Below are positions 22,017 to 33,340 of a stretch of 64,000 bases of DNA, one piece after another (position 1 is the first letter of the stretch; each line of letters opens with the position of its first letter). A model generated the notes under the pieces. That model had not been told where the DNA came from and ran no database searches. It saw only the letters and a list, made by a program, of their open reading frames with translations. Both the position numbers and the translations under genes were made by a program. The DNA is taken from assembly GCA_946894095.1 (NCBI GenBank), contig OX335652.1:10067001-10131000 (forward strand). The letters run 5' to 3'. Source of the DNA: Incurvaria masculella. Taxonomy: Eukaryota; Arthropoda; Insecta; Lepidoptera; Incurvariidae.

Positions 22017-22855
22017 CTATTTTCTACATTTGGTAATAAAATGATACAACGCATTGTAACAAAATACGTAATCCTCAGGCCGGCTAATTGAAATCCCATA
22101 AATCTTTCTTATCTTCAGTAGAGCGTTTGATACAGACAAAACTTTGTTATTCTTAAAGTCATTTATACACATGTGTAGCAAACAGAACACACCGGACTTG
22201 TCTTCACCATCGACGGATTGGACCACTATCGGCCCACAGGCAGGCACATCTCGATCAGTCTTCTTATTCTCCTCAGCAGTGACGTCATTCACAATACTGA
22301 TAAAACTTATTATTTGATTTGGACAATGCGACATGTTGTCCGAAGGCCACTTTGTATAATAAAGATGCACTAATTTACGCGTAACTTCACAGTCTTGCCT
22401 AATCTGCAGCGTTGTCTTTGTGCAGCATTCCATAGTCACAATTTCAATAGTTTTGATCTTAATCTCGTTGCACTCGACCTCTGCATCATTTTGCTTCCGT
22501 TCACTGACAGCTCGACTATCACGTGACTCTTAGACTTCAAAATCGTCGTCCAAAATTCATGCATACCATCTCCAGTAGGATGAGATATACACAAGAATTT
22601 GGTAACGTCACTGCTGATACTCTCCGTTATGGTCTTCCCGAATCTACGAAACATTTTCAGCAGGTTCAATTGGAAATCAGAAGCTGTCTTATCAGTATTT
22701 CGTGTCTTGCAGTCTTAATTATTTGAGATCTTGGTTAATTCACTGTGTTCTTGCACAATTCGGGCAACGACACTAGGATGTTCCATGAAACTTACGAAGT
22801 TATTGGCGTCTAAATGGATGGAATTTTGGTTCTCTACCTGTAGTTTTTTCTTCAT
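22017..22855 (-). pseudogene. PTP-like (bracovirus-type) gene with one stop and one frameshift
   Basis: The ATG at 22855-22853 starts a frame that reaches an in-frame TAA at 22717-22715 after 46 codons; the same frame resumes and continues to about 22436, then the domain is completed in another frame down to 22017. The first 46 codons match the N-terminus of the other PTP-like loci (FVSFMEHPSVVARIVQEH). Later landmarks: HEFWTTILKSKSHVIVEL (FWxMV…IVM), YYTKWPSDN (WPD Asp replaced by Ser) and VVQSVDGEDKSGVF for VHCSAGxGRTG (Cys replaced by Ser, Arg replaced by Lys). It closes with LLKIRKIYGISISRPEDYVFCYNALYHFI, close to the end of bracovirus PTPs. Broken and non-catalytic. Confidence 0.85.
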
Positions 22856-22859
22856 GGCT

Positions 22860-23370
22860 GGTCCTGTAACAAGCCAAAAGTTCGACTAAGTAAAACTTAT
22901 TTCGACTAGCCCTCTTTAAATTACGGCGCACCCTCCCGTAAGCACGAGCATTGGAAGACTGCAAACCTTCCACGTTTGCTCAGTGACACTCAGACGCTGG
23001 CAAAACCGTAACCTTGGCGCGACAGAATTAATCGTCGATAAATTAAGCAACGTATGTGTGGGTGTGCCTGTATTTGCTTCAGGTGTCAGAACAGACTGTC
23101 TCTTGTTATTCGATTCTAGACTTAATTTGGTAGCTTTGAAAGAATAAACTCCCCTTTATATTCCTTGCAAACACCTCCGTGCTGTTGCTGAAGACTGTTT
23201 AATATTCACGAAAAGTAAATGCTTACTGAACTGATAAATCAGATTCTGAGTTACTAATCGATGGCTAGACCGCGAATGAGATCATCATCATATATTTTTC
23301 ACACTTTTTGTAACATAACCAAGAAATAGAGAAAACACTTACATTTTTAGTTCCGGGAATCGGAGTAGCG
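22860..23370. other. Upstream flank of PTP-like locus, non-coding
   Basis: No frame, element or repeat recognised. 'atcatcatca' microsatellite near 23281. Confidence 0.3.
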
Positions 23371-24006
23371 TAATGTGCTTCGTGCATTCTCCAATTCGCG
23401 CTGGGCCGTCCTTAATTCCGACTTAAGGATGTTCCGACGCATACAATGTTTTTTTTACACAGAACGTAAAAAGTATTGCACTTTAAGGCACGAATTTGTC
23501 AAAAATATTAAATATAGTAGTTGCAGCGAAAACATATTCACAATTTTAGGTTTAATGGTTTCGTTGTAATTGCCGATTAGAAGTTTTACACCGTTAGATG
23601 GCGCTGTTAAATAAAAATCGTATTCAAATAAATTGTAACAAAACCAATAACCCTGAAATTGTGAAATTGTTTTGGCGGCAAGTAATATGACTATATTATA
23701 CTTTTATTATTAATTCGTGGCTTAAAGTGCAATACTTTTTGCGTTATGTGTGCAAACAACTTTATATGGGTCGGAACAGCCTTGAGTTCCGACTGGGGTC
23801 TGCTCAATTTCATTTCGAGGGATCTGATATTATCCTGTACTCTGTTTTCTGTAGAGTCTGCACTACGTTCGGAGAACCCTTTAGATACGTTGTTAGCCCT
23901 TAAAGATGTGAACCCGATTGAAGCCCTCCCGTTTGGGATACCTGTTACCGTTCCGCAAACTGAAGCCGGCTGGCTGGAACATATTGGAGTTATAAGTAGA
24001 CAATGA
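23371..24006 (+). pseudogene. Unidentified coding-like block interrupted by a MITE
   Basis: The text 'aattccgact' (about 23414) is interrupted by the MITE 23425-23784 and appears to resume at 'gagttccgactggggtctg' (23784 onward). After the MITE an open stretch of about 70 codons reaches TGA at 24004-24006: DWGLLNFISRDLILSCTLFSVESALRSENPLDTLLALKDVNPIEALPFGIPV…. Its codon-like composition differs from surrounding DNA, but I do not recognise the family. It may be a gag-like or host exon fragment. The apparent 86-codon frame beginning at 23746 starts inside the MITE and is a fusion artefact. Confidence 0.35.
23425..23784. mobile_element. 'TTCCGACCCATA' MITE, copy 2
   Basis: Same element as 3350-3715, with ends 'ggatgttccgacgcataca' and 'tatgggtcggaacagcctt'. 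The flanks both carry 'ttccgact', suggesting an 8-bp target duplication (TTCCGACT near 23417 and 23790), although these bases also overlap the element's own TIR word. Confidence 0.7.
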
Positions 24007-24088
24007 TGTCATATTACTACCCCGTAGCGGAGAATTAGGCTAAGGTAAGTAGGCGCTGTTTCATTTTGAAATTAAGCGTCTATGCATA

Positions 24089-25735
24089 CACTGTAAAAAA
24101 GCGGTGTTAAAAATGGACTTATTTTAACACCGCTATGTTACACCGATAACGTAACACCGGTGTAAGGATGTTAACTTACCGGTGTTAAAAATCCGGTGTT
24201 AAAACGATGGATTCTGGTGTTACAGAGGATCGAATGAATTCCATTCGAAGTAAAAACGTTGACAAGTTTATAAAACAAACAAAATATAAATTTATATCGA
24301 AATGAACATAAAATTTTCTCTATTTGAGTAACAAATTCAATTTTCGGGAAAAAGATAAATATAATTAATATTTATCAACTCGTAACGGAAAAAAGTGGGA
24401 TATTGTTGTGTATTAGAGTGTAAAAACGAAATTTTTTTTTTCTTGCATGGAACAAAAAAAACCCTGTTAAAATTACAGGAAAATCTGTCGAAATAACAGC
24501 TTTACTCCTGTCAATTTGAAAATATCATTTTTACATTTTTTTTCTGATGTAATATTAGCATTAGAAATAATATCAAATGTTCACTTTATGGTTCAATTGA
24601 CTCTTTACTAATTAATTCAAGTAAAATACTTATAAAAAAAACAAAAATTATAAATATAATAGCCAGAGGTGTTATTTTTTCGGGAAATTACGAGTGGACC
24701 GGAGAACCGAAGAACCAGAGAACCAGAGAACCGGAGAACCGAGGAACCGAAGGGTGCTTGGGCGGTGTTGGGGCAAATTGGTCACGGACTCTTCCAAATC
24801 TTATGATTCAATCGACTGTTCACTAATTAATCCACCCAAAATTCTGATAAAATAACAAATATTATGAAAGTAATGATCACAGGTGATATTTTTCGAAGAA
24901 ATTATGAGTGGACCGGAGAAGCGAAGAACCAAAGAACCAAAGAACCAGAGAACCGAAGAATGGAAGAACCAAAGGGTGCTTAGGAGGTGTTGGGGCAAAT
25001 TGGTCACGGAATCTTCCAAATCTTATGATTCAATCGACTGTTCACTAATTAATCCACCCAAAATTCTGATAAAATAACAAATATTATGAAAGTAATGATC
25101 ACAGGTGATATTTTTCGAAGAAATTATGAGTGGACCGGAGAAGCGAAGAACCAAAGAACCAAAGAACCAGAGAACCGAAGAATGGAAGAACCAAAGGGTG
25201 CTTAGGAGGTGTTGGGGCAAATTGGTCACGGAATCTTCCAAATCTTATGATTCAATCGACTGTTCACTAATTAATCCACCCAAAATTCTGATAAAATAAC
25301 AAATATTATGAAAGTAATGATCACAGGTGATATTTTTCGAAGAAATTATGAGTGGACCGGAGAAGCGAAGAACCAAAGAACCAAAGAACCAGAGAACCGA
25401 AGAATGGAAGAACCAAAGGGTGCTTAGGAGGTGTTGGGGCAAATTGGTCACGGAATCTTCCAAATTATTTAATCGACTGTTTACTAATTAATTCACGTAA
25501 AATTCTTAGAAAATTACGAAAATTATGAAAATGATGAGCACAGGTGGCAATTTTGAGAAAATTACGAGATTAATTGTGGTAATTTCGTTGGTAAAATTAT
25601 TTTTAACACCGAGAAACTTTTTAACACCGATTTTACACTGAAAAAATTTTTTACAGCGCAAGCGGTGTTATTTTAACACCGGAATTCTTAACACCGTACA
25701 TCGCATGGACTCACATCGGTTTTTTTTTTACAGTG
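24089..25735. mobile_element. Tc1/mariner-type non-autonomous element (CACTGTAAAA ends)
   Basis: 1647 bp from CACTGTAAAAAA to TTTTTTACAGTG, flanked on both sides by TA (24087-24088 and 25736-25737), the target duplication of Tc1/mariner transposons. Inside each end, 'gcggtgttaaaa' and 'taacaccgg' words alternate in both orientations, giving subterminal inverted repeats. There is no transposase frame: the interior is an AT-rich segment and a 222-bp tandem array (24590-25560). Confidence 0.85.
24590..25560 (+). repeat. 222-bp tandem array inside the Tc1/mariner-type element
   Basis: Three units are identical at the resolution of reading (24799-25020, 25021-25242, 25243-25464), flanked by a diverged unit before (about 24590-24798) and a diverged part-unit after (25465-25560). 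Each unit holds a nested AGAACCGAAGAACCAA-type purine minisatellite (period about 8). The identical 72-codon minus and 64-codon plus frames repeated at a 222-bp step are artefacts of the array. Confidence 0.9.
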
Positions 25736-25739
25736 TATG

Positions 25740-26530
25740 AAATGATTATGTGAACATTTCTGGGTTTTTTTAAGTTCCACCAGAGTTAGGACATGACGTA
25801 ACTAGATGCAATACAAAAAATACCATTTGGCACCCGAAATGGATGTAGACGTCTAATTGCTGAAAATAGTGAGATTTTCGTACTCTCACGCAGTCAATTT
25901 CAAACTGTAATTAGAGGGGTAAAAATGATAATAAAATAAAAGTTAAAAAAGACAGTTCTAAACTGATTTGTAAGAACAGTTGACTATGGATATTAATGGA
26001 CATGATGAATATTAGAATTTTAAAAATTTGCTTTTTAGTCTCGAAATGTCAGCCCCTAGCACGTAAAACCGCAAACAATTATGACATTAATTCGCGTCAC
26101 TTCCCGAGAGCATAATTTAACCAGTAAAATTAACTTATTGCATATCAAAATCATTCAAAATATTTTGAATCAAAGATAAAAGTAACACATTTCAAAATCG
26201 CCCAATTATATCATCTACATGCATTCCATTCAATTGAGTGTCAATAAAGCAGTTCACGTCGAGATAATGGATACTAACTAGACGCTTTGAACTAATATAG
26301 AACTTCGTATTATTTAACATTCATTACTGTCTACTATGGCACAACGAATGACAGCATATTGATGAATTTGCGACAAATTGCATTATGCGGCTTAATTAAA
26401 TTCTAAATAATAACTGCGGTTATAAATTTACCCGCTTGACAAACAATAGCCATTTGATCTTTACCCTCAGCCAGGACAAGAAGTGTCATCCCATGACGTA
26501 GCATTCTAAAAGTGGGTGCAATCTCGAGCA
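25740..26530. other. Non-coding spacer
   Basis: AT-rich, no repeat or gene recognised. It is the 5' flank of the plus-strand PTP-like locus. Confidence 0.3.
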
Positions 26531-26532
26531 AA

Positions 26533-27316
26533 ATGGAATCTGCAAAAGACAAATACGATCCGATCGTAGCAAAAATCGAACGTATCTGTTACCTGAAGTT
26601 CGAGCACAGGAAAAAGTGTCCCGCTTTCTTACGATGCAGCGATGAGGCCAGAAAACGCCTGCAAGAATAGAAATGTTAACGCCTATTGCTTTGACAACAA
26701 CCAGGTGACCCTTCCAACAGAAGAAAAGAGTGACAACACTTCTTGGGTTGACGGCCACAAATCCCCAGGAAGATTTCTGCTGTGCCAGGCTCCGGTTCAG
26801 GAGACAGTCCAGAGCTGGTGGGTGATGATAGTCGCTCAGAAAGTGAGGGTCATTGTGATGGTGACCAGAACCGTAGAAAGAGAACAAGAAGCCTGTTTCT
26901 TCTACTGGAGTCCTATAAAGCGGACGTCAGTCGTCTTCGGCAGGTTCACTGTGGAATCGACGAAAATGGAAGTCTTCAAACATCACATGGTGACCAACCT
27001 GCGTGTGACAGACGACACTGGAGCGTTCCTGAACGTGAAACATTTTGCTTACATGGACTGGCCACCCCAAAGTGTCCCTCCGGACCCTTCGGACTTCTTG
27101 GACTTTGTGCTGAAAGTGAGGAGGACTCAGTCGAAAGCTGAGCTATACCAAAACCGAGCAGACCTTCTTCCGATGGTGGTACATTCCAGTGACGGCTCAA
27201 ATCGAGCTGGCGCTTTCGCGGCCATAGACATCTGCATTTCTTGCTGTGATGAAAGCGCAACACGAGATCTTGCGTGGGTGCTTAAAAGACTAAGGAGAAC
27301 GAACTTTGGGAATTAG
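26533..27316 (+). pseudogene. PTP-like gene on the plus strand, frameshifted and C-terminally truncated
   Basis: The ATG at 26533 opens 45 codons (YDPIVAKIERICYLKFEH…) to a TAG at 26668. The phosphatase domain continues in another frame from about 26642: PENACKNRNVNAYCFDNNQVTL at the KNRY motif, WVDGHKSP (YVDGY), FLLCQAPVQETVQSWW (QGP), VRVIVMVTRTVE, FAYMDWPPQS (WPD Asp replaced by Pro), then PMVVHSSDGSNRAGAF for VHCSAGxGRTG. Here the P-loop Cys is Ser while Arg is kept, as in a substrate-trapping mutant. It ends at TAG 27314, before the last two helices. It is more canonical than the three minus-strand loci and lies in opposite orientation, so it is probably a different PTP lineage. Confidence 0.85.
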
Positions 27317-28084
27317 AACCCACAATTCCCTAATTAATGGAGAGTAATGTTAGTTTTTTTTTTAGAAAAATACACCAACTATTATAGCTTTATTATGACC
27401 TAAATATATTAATTATTTATTATTTATTACAATGGAAAGGAAAACTCAGGAGTCGGCGGTACCTACATAACTCAAACCGCAGGAAATCGTGGTTTATGAA
27501 TATGAGCGCAGTAGTTGATGATGAATAATACCTTATTAAGAGAAGTACATGCTTTGTAATGGATGCCTACGTGCCGCTCCGATTGTATTAATAGCTATTA
27601 TTTGGGAGAAAAAAGTCTGTATGGTTTTCCTGTTTTTGAAGCCCTTATCTAATTAGTGTTTTCTAATGCCTATACTACCATTGTTATAAATCATGAATAA
27701 TTCCATTGCGTCAATTAGATTTGCCCAACTTTGCAAATATCGCCGTTTAATACGGGTGTGATTTAAAAAAATACTTTAGCGGCTTAGAAAAATTAACCTG
27801 ACCTTTTCATTGTTATTTTCTTAACTATTACTGTATAGGAGTAATTTGTTCTCAATATTAATTCTACTTCGAAAAAGCTATATACTTTATTTTTTATTTA
27901 TACCTTATTCGCTACTTATACACCCGCAGTTAGCAATTCATTCATCAGGCAAATTCACTTTACTGATTAGAATCGCACGGCAAGTTCGAGCGTCACACGT
28001 AATCTAGAACATTGACCGCTCGGAGCGGCCTGGACTCTGAATTCGTTGTGTCATTTACTCGGCGGCCAACTTCTCAGATGAAGG
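27317..28084. other. Non-coding spacer
   Basis: AT-rich, with a short GC-richer run at 27990-28070. No feature recognised. Confidence 0.3.
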
Positions 28085-28990
28085 CGTTTCCTATTAATTT
28101 ATAATCTGGACTAACTGTCCCATAACAAACGGCTATATCGTATTTTATGGACATAACTTCATCACTGCAGAGAGGCGGTTTTATATTTGTAGGTAGGTTT
28201 TTTTTGGGATTCTACTAGAATTTAGAGATTTCACTACTTTATATGGAATTGTAAAAAAAATAATCATAGACCAAGCTCCCATTGCATAAAATCTTACCTC
28301 ACTCGATTTCTCTACAGACGTGTATTGCAGTGAAAGAAAACACTTGGAAACATCGGTTCATAACAGGTTGCCATTCCGTAACCTGGTAAAACCATGTTTT
28401 TCTTCGGGTTTAAAACCTCTATTTTGACCCAAAATTATCTCATAAGATTTCACATAGAAAAGTATATGCAGTGAAAGATATGCCTTAGGAGATGAGAACC
28501 CGCATAGGTTGCCTCCCCCCACCCTGGAAGGTTCCATGGTCAGCCAAGTTTAATGAGGCCAAAAAATGGGGTCATTTACCTCATTTGATTTCTCGATTAA
28601 ATTTGTGCAGAACGATAGCTCGAAATGTGCCATTGACAAAAATATAAGGTTGCCTGTCATCAGCCTGGTAAAACCCCGTTGTCAGCCGCCTCAAAGGAAA
28701 CGAAGAAAAATCTTCGGTTTGAGAAAATCTCATGTAGTCGCTAAATTCCGGGGGGCAATCAGTCCCAATCACGGTATCAAGATAAAATCCATACCCTGAC
28801 ATTCCTGCGCCTCGTTTATTTTGGCAAAAAAGGGTACAGGGGTCGACTATGAACTTATTAGTTGTTTGTATTCAATAATGAAAAAAATCATGTTATCCTT
28901 TAGAATAGGCGCAAAATAAGTACCACCAACCATGACATAAGTCGAAACCTATACGCACTGACATTTGCACACATTATATGTTTTGAAATA

Positions 28991-29164
28991 TTGGTTATGG
29001 TGCTGTCTCTACAACAAACACAAAAACAACAATCGTTGTTATTAATATTATGTCTGCCTACAGAACCAATACGGTAAAAATAACTAAATAAGTAAATAAA
29101 TAAATAAATAAAATATAGTTGAAGATCAATATACCTACATACGAATAGAAAAATAGTTGAAATA
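28991..29164 (+). mobile_element. Short insertion in the left arm of the foldback
   Basis: Absent from the right arm, where 'ttttgaaata' joins 'atgaggg' directly. In the left arm GAAATA occurs on both sides (28985-28990 and 29159-29164), a 6-bp target duplication. The insert contains an AAATAAATAAATAAAT run, so a 5'-truncated non-LTR product is plausible. Confidence 0.6.
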
Positions 29165-30529
29165 ATGAGGGTAAAATAGTCAAATGTTGTCTTTCCATTC
29201 GCACAGATGTATGATGCCGTTTAGATTCGTGCCCTATGTAATGACATTTTTGAGCTTCATGTTTATTGAAACAGTAGAGTAAATGAGTAAACTGTGTCAA
29301 TTGGTTGTTATCCTGCCTGTTTGCATGTATAGGTATAAAGAAAAACGTACGCTGCCGCGGAGATGTATCAAGGTATGACGAGTGCCAGTCGTGATTTTAA
29401 GTCAAATGAATCGCACTGATGTAGTGACAGCCATACATATATATTTTACTTTACTTTAATTTACTTGACTAGTCTGGTTGTTTGATTTTAAATAAATATT
29501 CATAATGCCGCTCAGTTTCTAAGTATTAGGAGTGCTATTCGTGATATAACGTAAAAACCTACACTCTGGAATATAATATTCTCAAACAGTTAGTAAGTGA
29601 CCTTAGTCCGTGGTCCTTAGAAAAGTTTATGTAAATGTGGATTAGAGAAGCAATGTTTTCTGGGGGTTTACACTTCAGGTGACCAGCCAGTTGAGCCAGT
29701 TGATCCACCCAACCAGAACCAGTGCAATGTACTACTGTTGTTCGATTTATGTTTTTGTTGTTATTTTTTTATTTAATAAACAAATTTTATTTCTTTCTTT
29801 CTTTATCACGCCATTACAAGATAAATCTATTCGTCATCAGTTGAATCTAGACTACCATCTGATTAAGTTTTTCTTACTATTATATCTTTAATACTAAAAT
29901 TAATGGTATCACCTGCTATCATATGTCGTACACAATCATAAAATTCCTATGGACCATTCAGCGAGGTGAAAACGGCTCACGTTCTATTTAACTATATTAA
30001 ATGCCTTCGTTTTTTCTTTGTCTTTTAAGGCAGATGTGTAGTCATAACCAGTGTAAACCTGCTGAGCTGCATAATACTTTTCCTAGCTAGCGAGCTTACT
30101 CTATGCAGTTAGAGGCCAAATGGCGATGGTCACTGTAAATCCATATTTCTGAACAATTCGAGAGTAGGTGTAAATTCCCAAAAATAAATATCAAAATTTC
30201 TTTAATTAAATTTCTCCACATACAAACTCATCCACAAACCACTGGTTAAACTAAACATACTAGACTAGATGCTCGATTTCCAAGCCAAACTCGAGGATGC
30301 TTAGCGCCATGCGATGAGGGTGCCGACATCGACAAGGCATATACGAGATTCGTATCCTCACTAACGGACACTGCAGAAAAGCACTTCAGCAAAAGTCGAC
30401 ATGCAGACCGCAGTAAGTTATCAGCAGAGACGTTGACGCTCCTGGAAACACGACGAAATATGAAACCGGGACATCCGCAGTAGTGTCTCGTGCACAAAAA
30501 CCTCAACAAGACCATCAGCAAGTCCATTC

Positions 30530-31432
30530 GCCGTGATATTCGCCGAGAGAATATGAAGTTGGTTGGTGGTTGAGCACATTACAGAAGAAAATTGAGGCAG
30601 TTAAGTGTTTGCCTGTTCCTTCCTACTTGCGTAAACAAATTTCAAAATTGAGGGAGCGGATGGGGCTGTCACTGCAAGAAATTCTGATATACTTCAGGCA
30701 ATGGAAGAATTTTATGTCGAATTGTACTCCGCAGCAATTCCTACCCGAGCCCAATCAAGCCAGTCGAATCTGATAGGCTTGCGCCGCCCACTAGACACTG
30801 CACCGATGATCTGCCGGAGATTAGTATCTATGAGATAAAGGCTGCTTTGAAAGGACTTAAAAAACCCAAGGCTCCGGGTGATGATAACGACGGAACTGTT
30901 AAAGGCTGTCAGAAGACCCATCTTGAAGGAACTGCAAAGACTGTTCAATGCAGTACTCGAAAATGGTGTCGTTCCGGCTGCATGGCAAAATAGTGTCGTC
31001 GTGCGTGTGTGTCGGCGAAGTTGAAAAACGATCAACCTATCTCACTTCTAAGCCACCTGTACAAGGTCTTTTCAAGAGTCATCACGAGTCGGCTGACAGA
31101 AAGGCTGGATCCGTACCAGCCCCGTGAGCCAGCTGGTTTTAGAATAGGATACGGCACAATGGATCATAAATTTACTGTGTGACAAAAGTGCAGAAGTGCG
31201 AGGAGTACAACAAGCCGCACTTCCTAGCCTTCGTGGACTACGAGAAGGCGTTCGACTCAGTTGAAAACTCCCTCCTGAGGTGCAGAATCGCTACATCGAG
31301 GTATCGTAAATCTGTATCGATCCGCGAAGATTACTGTGAGGCTCTATGAAAATATCCAATCCATCCTCCTTGGTAAAGGCGTAAGGGGTATGTGATCTCA
31401 CCCAAGCTCTTCGCCAACGCATTGGAAGATGT
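30530..31432 (+). pseudogene. RTE-like LINE reverse transcriptase fragment, left arm (plus sense)
   Basis: Scattered frames on the plus strand read, in order, a pre-RT linker, EIKAALKGLKKPKAPGDD (RT motif with K-APG-D), a fingers region, GYGTMDH, and FVDYEKAFDSVENSLL (catalytic region A of RTE-clade RT, usual 'DYEKAFDSV'). Stops and frameshifts throughout make it a dead copy. The mirror copy is at 32139-33340 on the minus strand. After the solo LTR, the RT continues at 31676-31885. Confidence 0.75.
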
Positions 31433-31675
31433 TGTAGCGACCTAGCGCCCTCTACTGAGAGCTGCTAGTTTCACATGCCACAAATCAACAAACAGATGCA
31501 TAGAAGCTAGTTAACATGGCGCTAGATGGCGCTACCCGCTAGACATGAAGTCTATATCGCACTAACGAAGTTTCCCAGCGAGTTAACACATATACAACAT
31601 TCAAATTACGTCTAGAGGAGAGCAGCTGCGCAGCCGTGGGTCTCAAGACCTGACCCACCTTTTCATCTTTCCACA
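31433..31675. mobile_element. Solo LTR inserted in the left arm
   Basis: 243 bp beginning TGTAGCGACC and ending TTTCCACA, with ATGT directly on both sides (31429-31432, 31676-31679). The right arm has the uninterrupted text 'ggaagatgtgtccaag', so the empty site is visible. TG…CA ends plus a 4-bp target duplication fit a solo LTR of an LTR retrotransposon (Gypsy-like duplication size). Orientation cannot be set without a neighbouring primer site. Confidence 0.75.
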
Positions 31676-31811
31676 ATGTGTTCAAGACGCTTGAATGGGA
31701 CAACATGGGTATCAACGTTGATGGAGATTTTCTCAGCCATCTTCGCTTCGCCGATGACTTTGTTCTTCTGTCGAATTCCCGAGTTCAGCTTCAGACCATG
31801 CTGGAAGACCT

Positions 31812-33340
31812 TTATAAAGCATGATGATCCTGAAAATAAACCGGGACAAAACAAAGGTCATGGCGACCGAGGGTATGACGGGAGGCGACCGTCAGAGTCC
31901 ACGTTTCACACCCGTACATCATAACCGGGTGGACACACTGGTCATATATTCGGGTCTTTAAATGTTGTGGAAGGTCAGATCTCAGAGGGAATTTTAAGCT
32001 TTTCGAAGGCAAGTCCAACACAGTTGAATCCGTCTCTAAAACTCCTTAGTCAGTTCTTATCTACTAAGCCGCAGAAATTGACCGAGATATACGTACTCTT
32101 CAACCTCTTCGATCACTTCTCTGTCGATAACGATTTGTCCTCCCGTCATGCCCTCGGTCGCCATGACCTTTGGTTTTTCCCGGTTCATCTTCAGACCTAC
32201 CTTTACCAATGCTTTATAAAGGTCTTACAGCAAGGTCTGAAACTGAATTCGGGAATTCGACAGAAGAACAAAGTCATCGGCGAAGCGAAGATGAGTGAAA
32301 AAATCTCCATTAACGTTGATACCCATGTTTTCCCATTCAAGCGTCTTGGACACATCTTCCAATGCGTTGACGAAGAGCTTGGGTGCGATCACATACCCCT
32401 TACGCCTTTACCAAGGAGGATGGATTGGATATTTTCATGGAGACTCACAGTCATGGTCGCGGACCGATACACATTTACGATACCTCGATGTAGTGATTCT
32501 GCACCTCAGGAGGGAGTTTTCAACTGAGTCGAACGCCTTCTCGTAGGCCACGAAGTCTAGGAAGAGCGGCTTGTTGTACTCCTCGCACTTCAGCACCTTT
32601 TGTCTCATAGTAAATATATGATCCATTGCGCCGTATCCTTTTCTAAACCTAGCTGGCTCATGAGGCTGGTACCAATCCAGCCTTCCTGTCAGCCGACCGA
32701 GAGGCTGCCTTTCCGAGAGGCAGCAGTTTATCTCATAGACACTAATCTCCGGCAGATCATCGGTGCAGTGTCTAGTGGGCGGCGCACGCCTATCAGATTC
32801 GACTGGTTTGATTGGGCTCGGGTAGGAATTGCTGCGGAGTACAATTCGACATAAACTTCTTCCATTGCCTGAAGTATATCCGGATTTCTTCCAGTGACAG
32901 CCCCATCCGCTCCCTCGATTTTAAAATTTGTTTACGCCGGTAGAGAAGGAACAGGCAAACACTTAACTGCCTCGATTTTCTTCTGTAATGTGCTCAACCA
33001 CCAACCAACTTCATATTCTCTCGGCGAATATCACGGCGAATGGACTTGCTGATGGTCTTGTTGAGGTTTTTGTGCACGAGACACTACTGCGGATGTCCCG
33101 GTTTCATATTTCGTTGTGTTTCCAGGAGCGTCAACGTCTCTGCTGATAACTTACTGCGGTCTGCATGTCGACTTTTGCTGAAGTGCTTTTCTGCAGTGTC
33201 CGTTAGTGAGGATACGAATCTCGTATATGCCTTGTCGATATCGGCATCCTCATCGCGTGGCGCTAAGCATCCTCGAGTTTGGATACGAAATAGAGCATCT
33301 GGTCTGGTATGTTCAGCTTAGCCAGTGGTTTGTGGATGAG
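31812..33340 (-). pseudogene. RTE-like LINE reverse transcriptase fragment, right arm and spacer (minus sense)
   Basis: On the minus strand the right arm repeats the left-arm RT: KPLFLDFVAYEKAFDSVENSLLR at about 32570-32500 corresponds to RT region A. The arm/spacer junction then leads into ARTHPVMMYGCETWTLT-type text (31812-32021: CVHPVMMYGCETWTL), the conserved C-terminal 'YGCETW' of this clade. The spacer therefore contains LINE sequence lacking from the left arm, showing that the LINE is the core around which the palindrome closed. Multiple stops; inactive. Confidence 0.7.

Noticed and set aside
24801..25463. Three identical 72-codon proteins in tandem
   Set aside because: Exact 222-bp tandem repetition of a non-coding transposon interior; both strands are open for the same reason.
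26486..27263. Minus-strand and second plus-frame ORFs over the plus-strand PTP-like locus
   Set aside because: Shadows of the PTP-like coding sequence; only the frames with WPP and HSSDGSNRAG motifs make sense.
30246..33321. Pair of 93-codon proteins (30527-30246 minus, 33040-33321 plus) as duplicated genes
   Set aside because: They are the same sequence in the two arms of the foldback, antisense to the LINE fragment.
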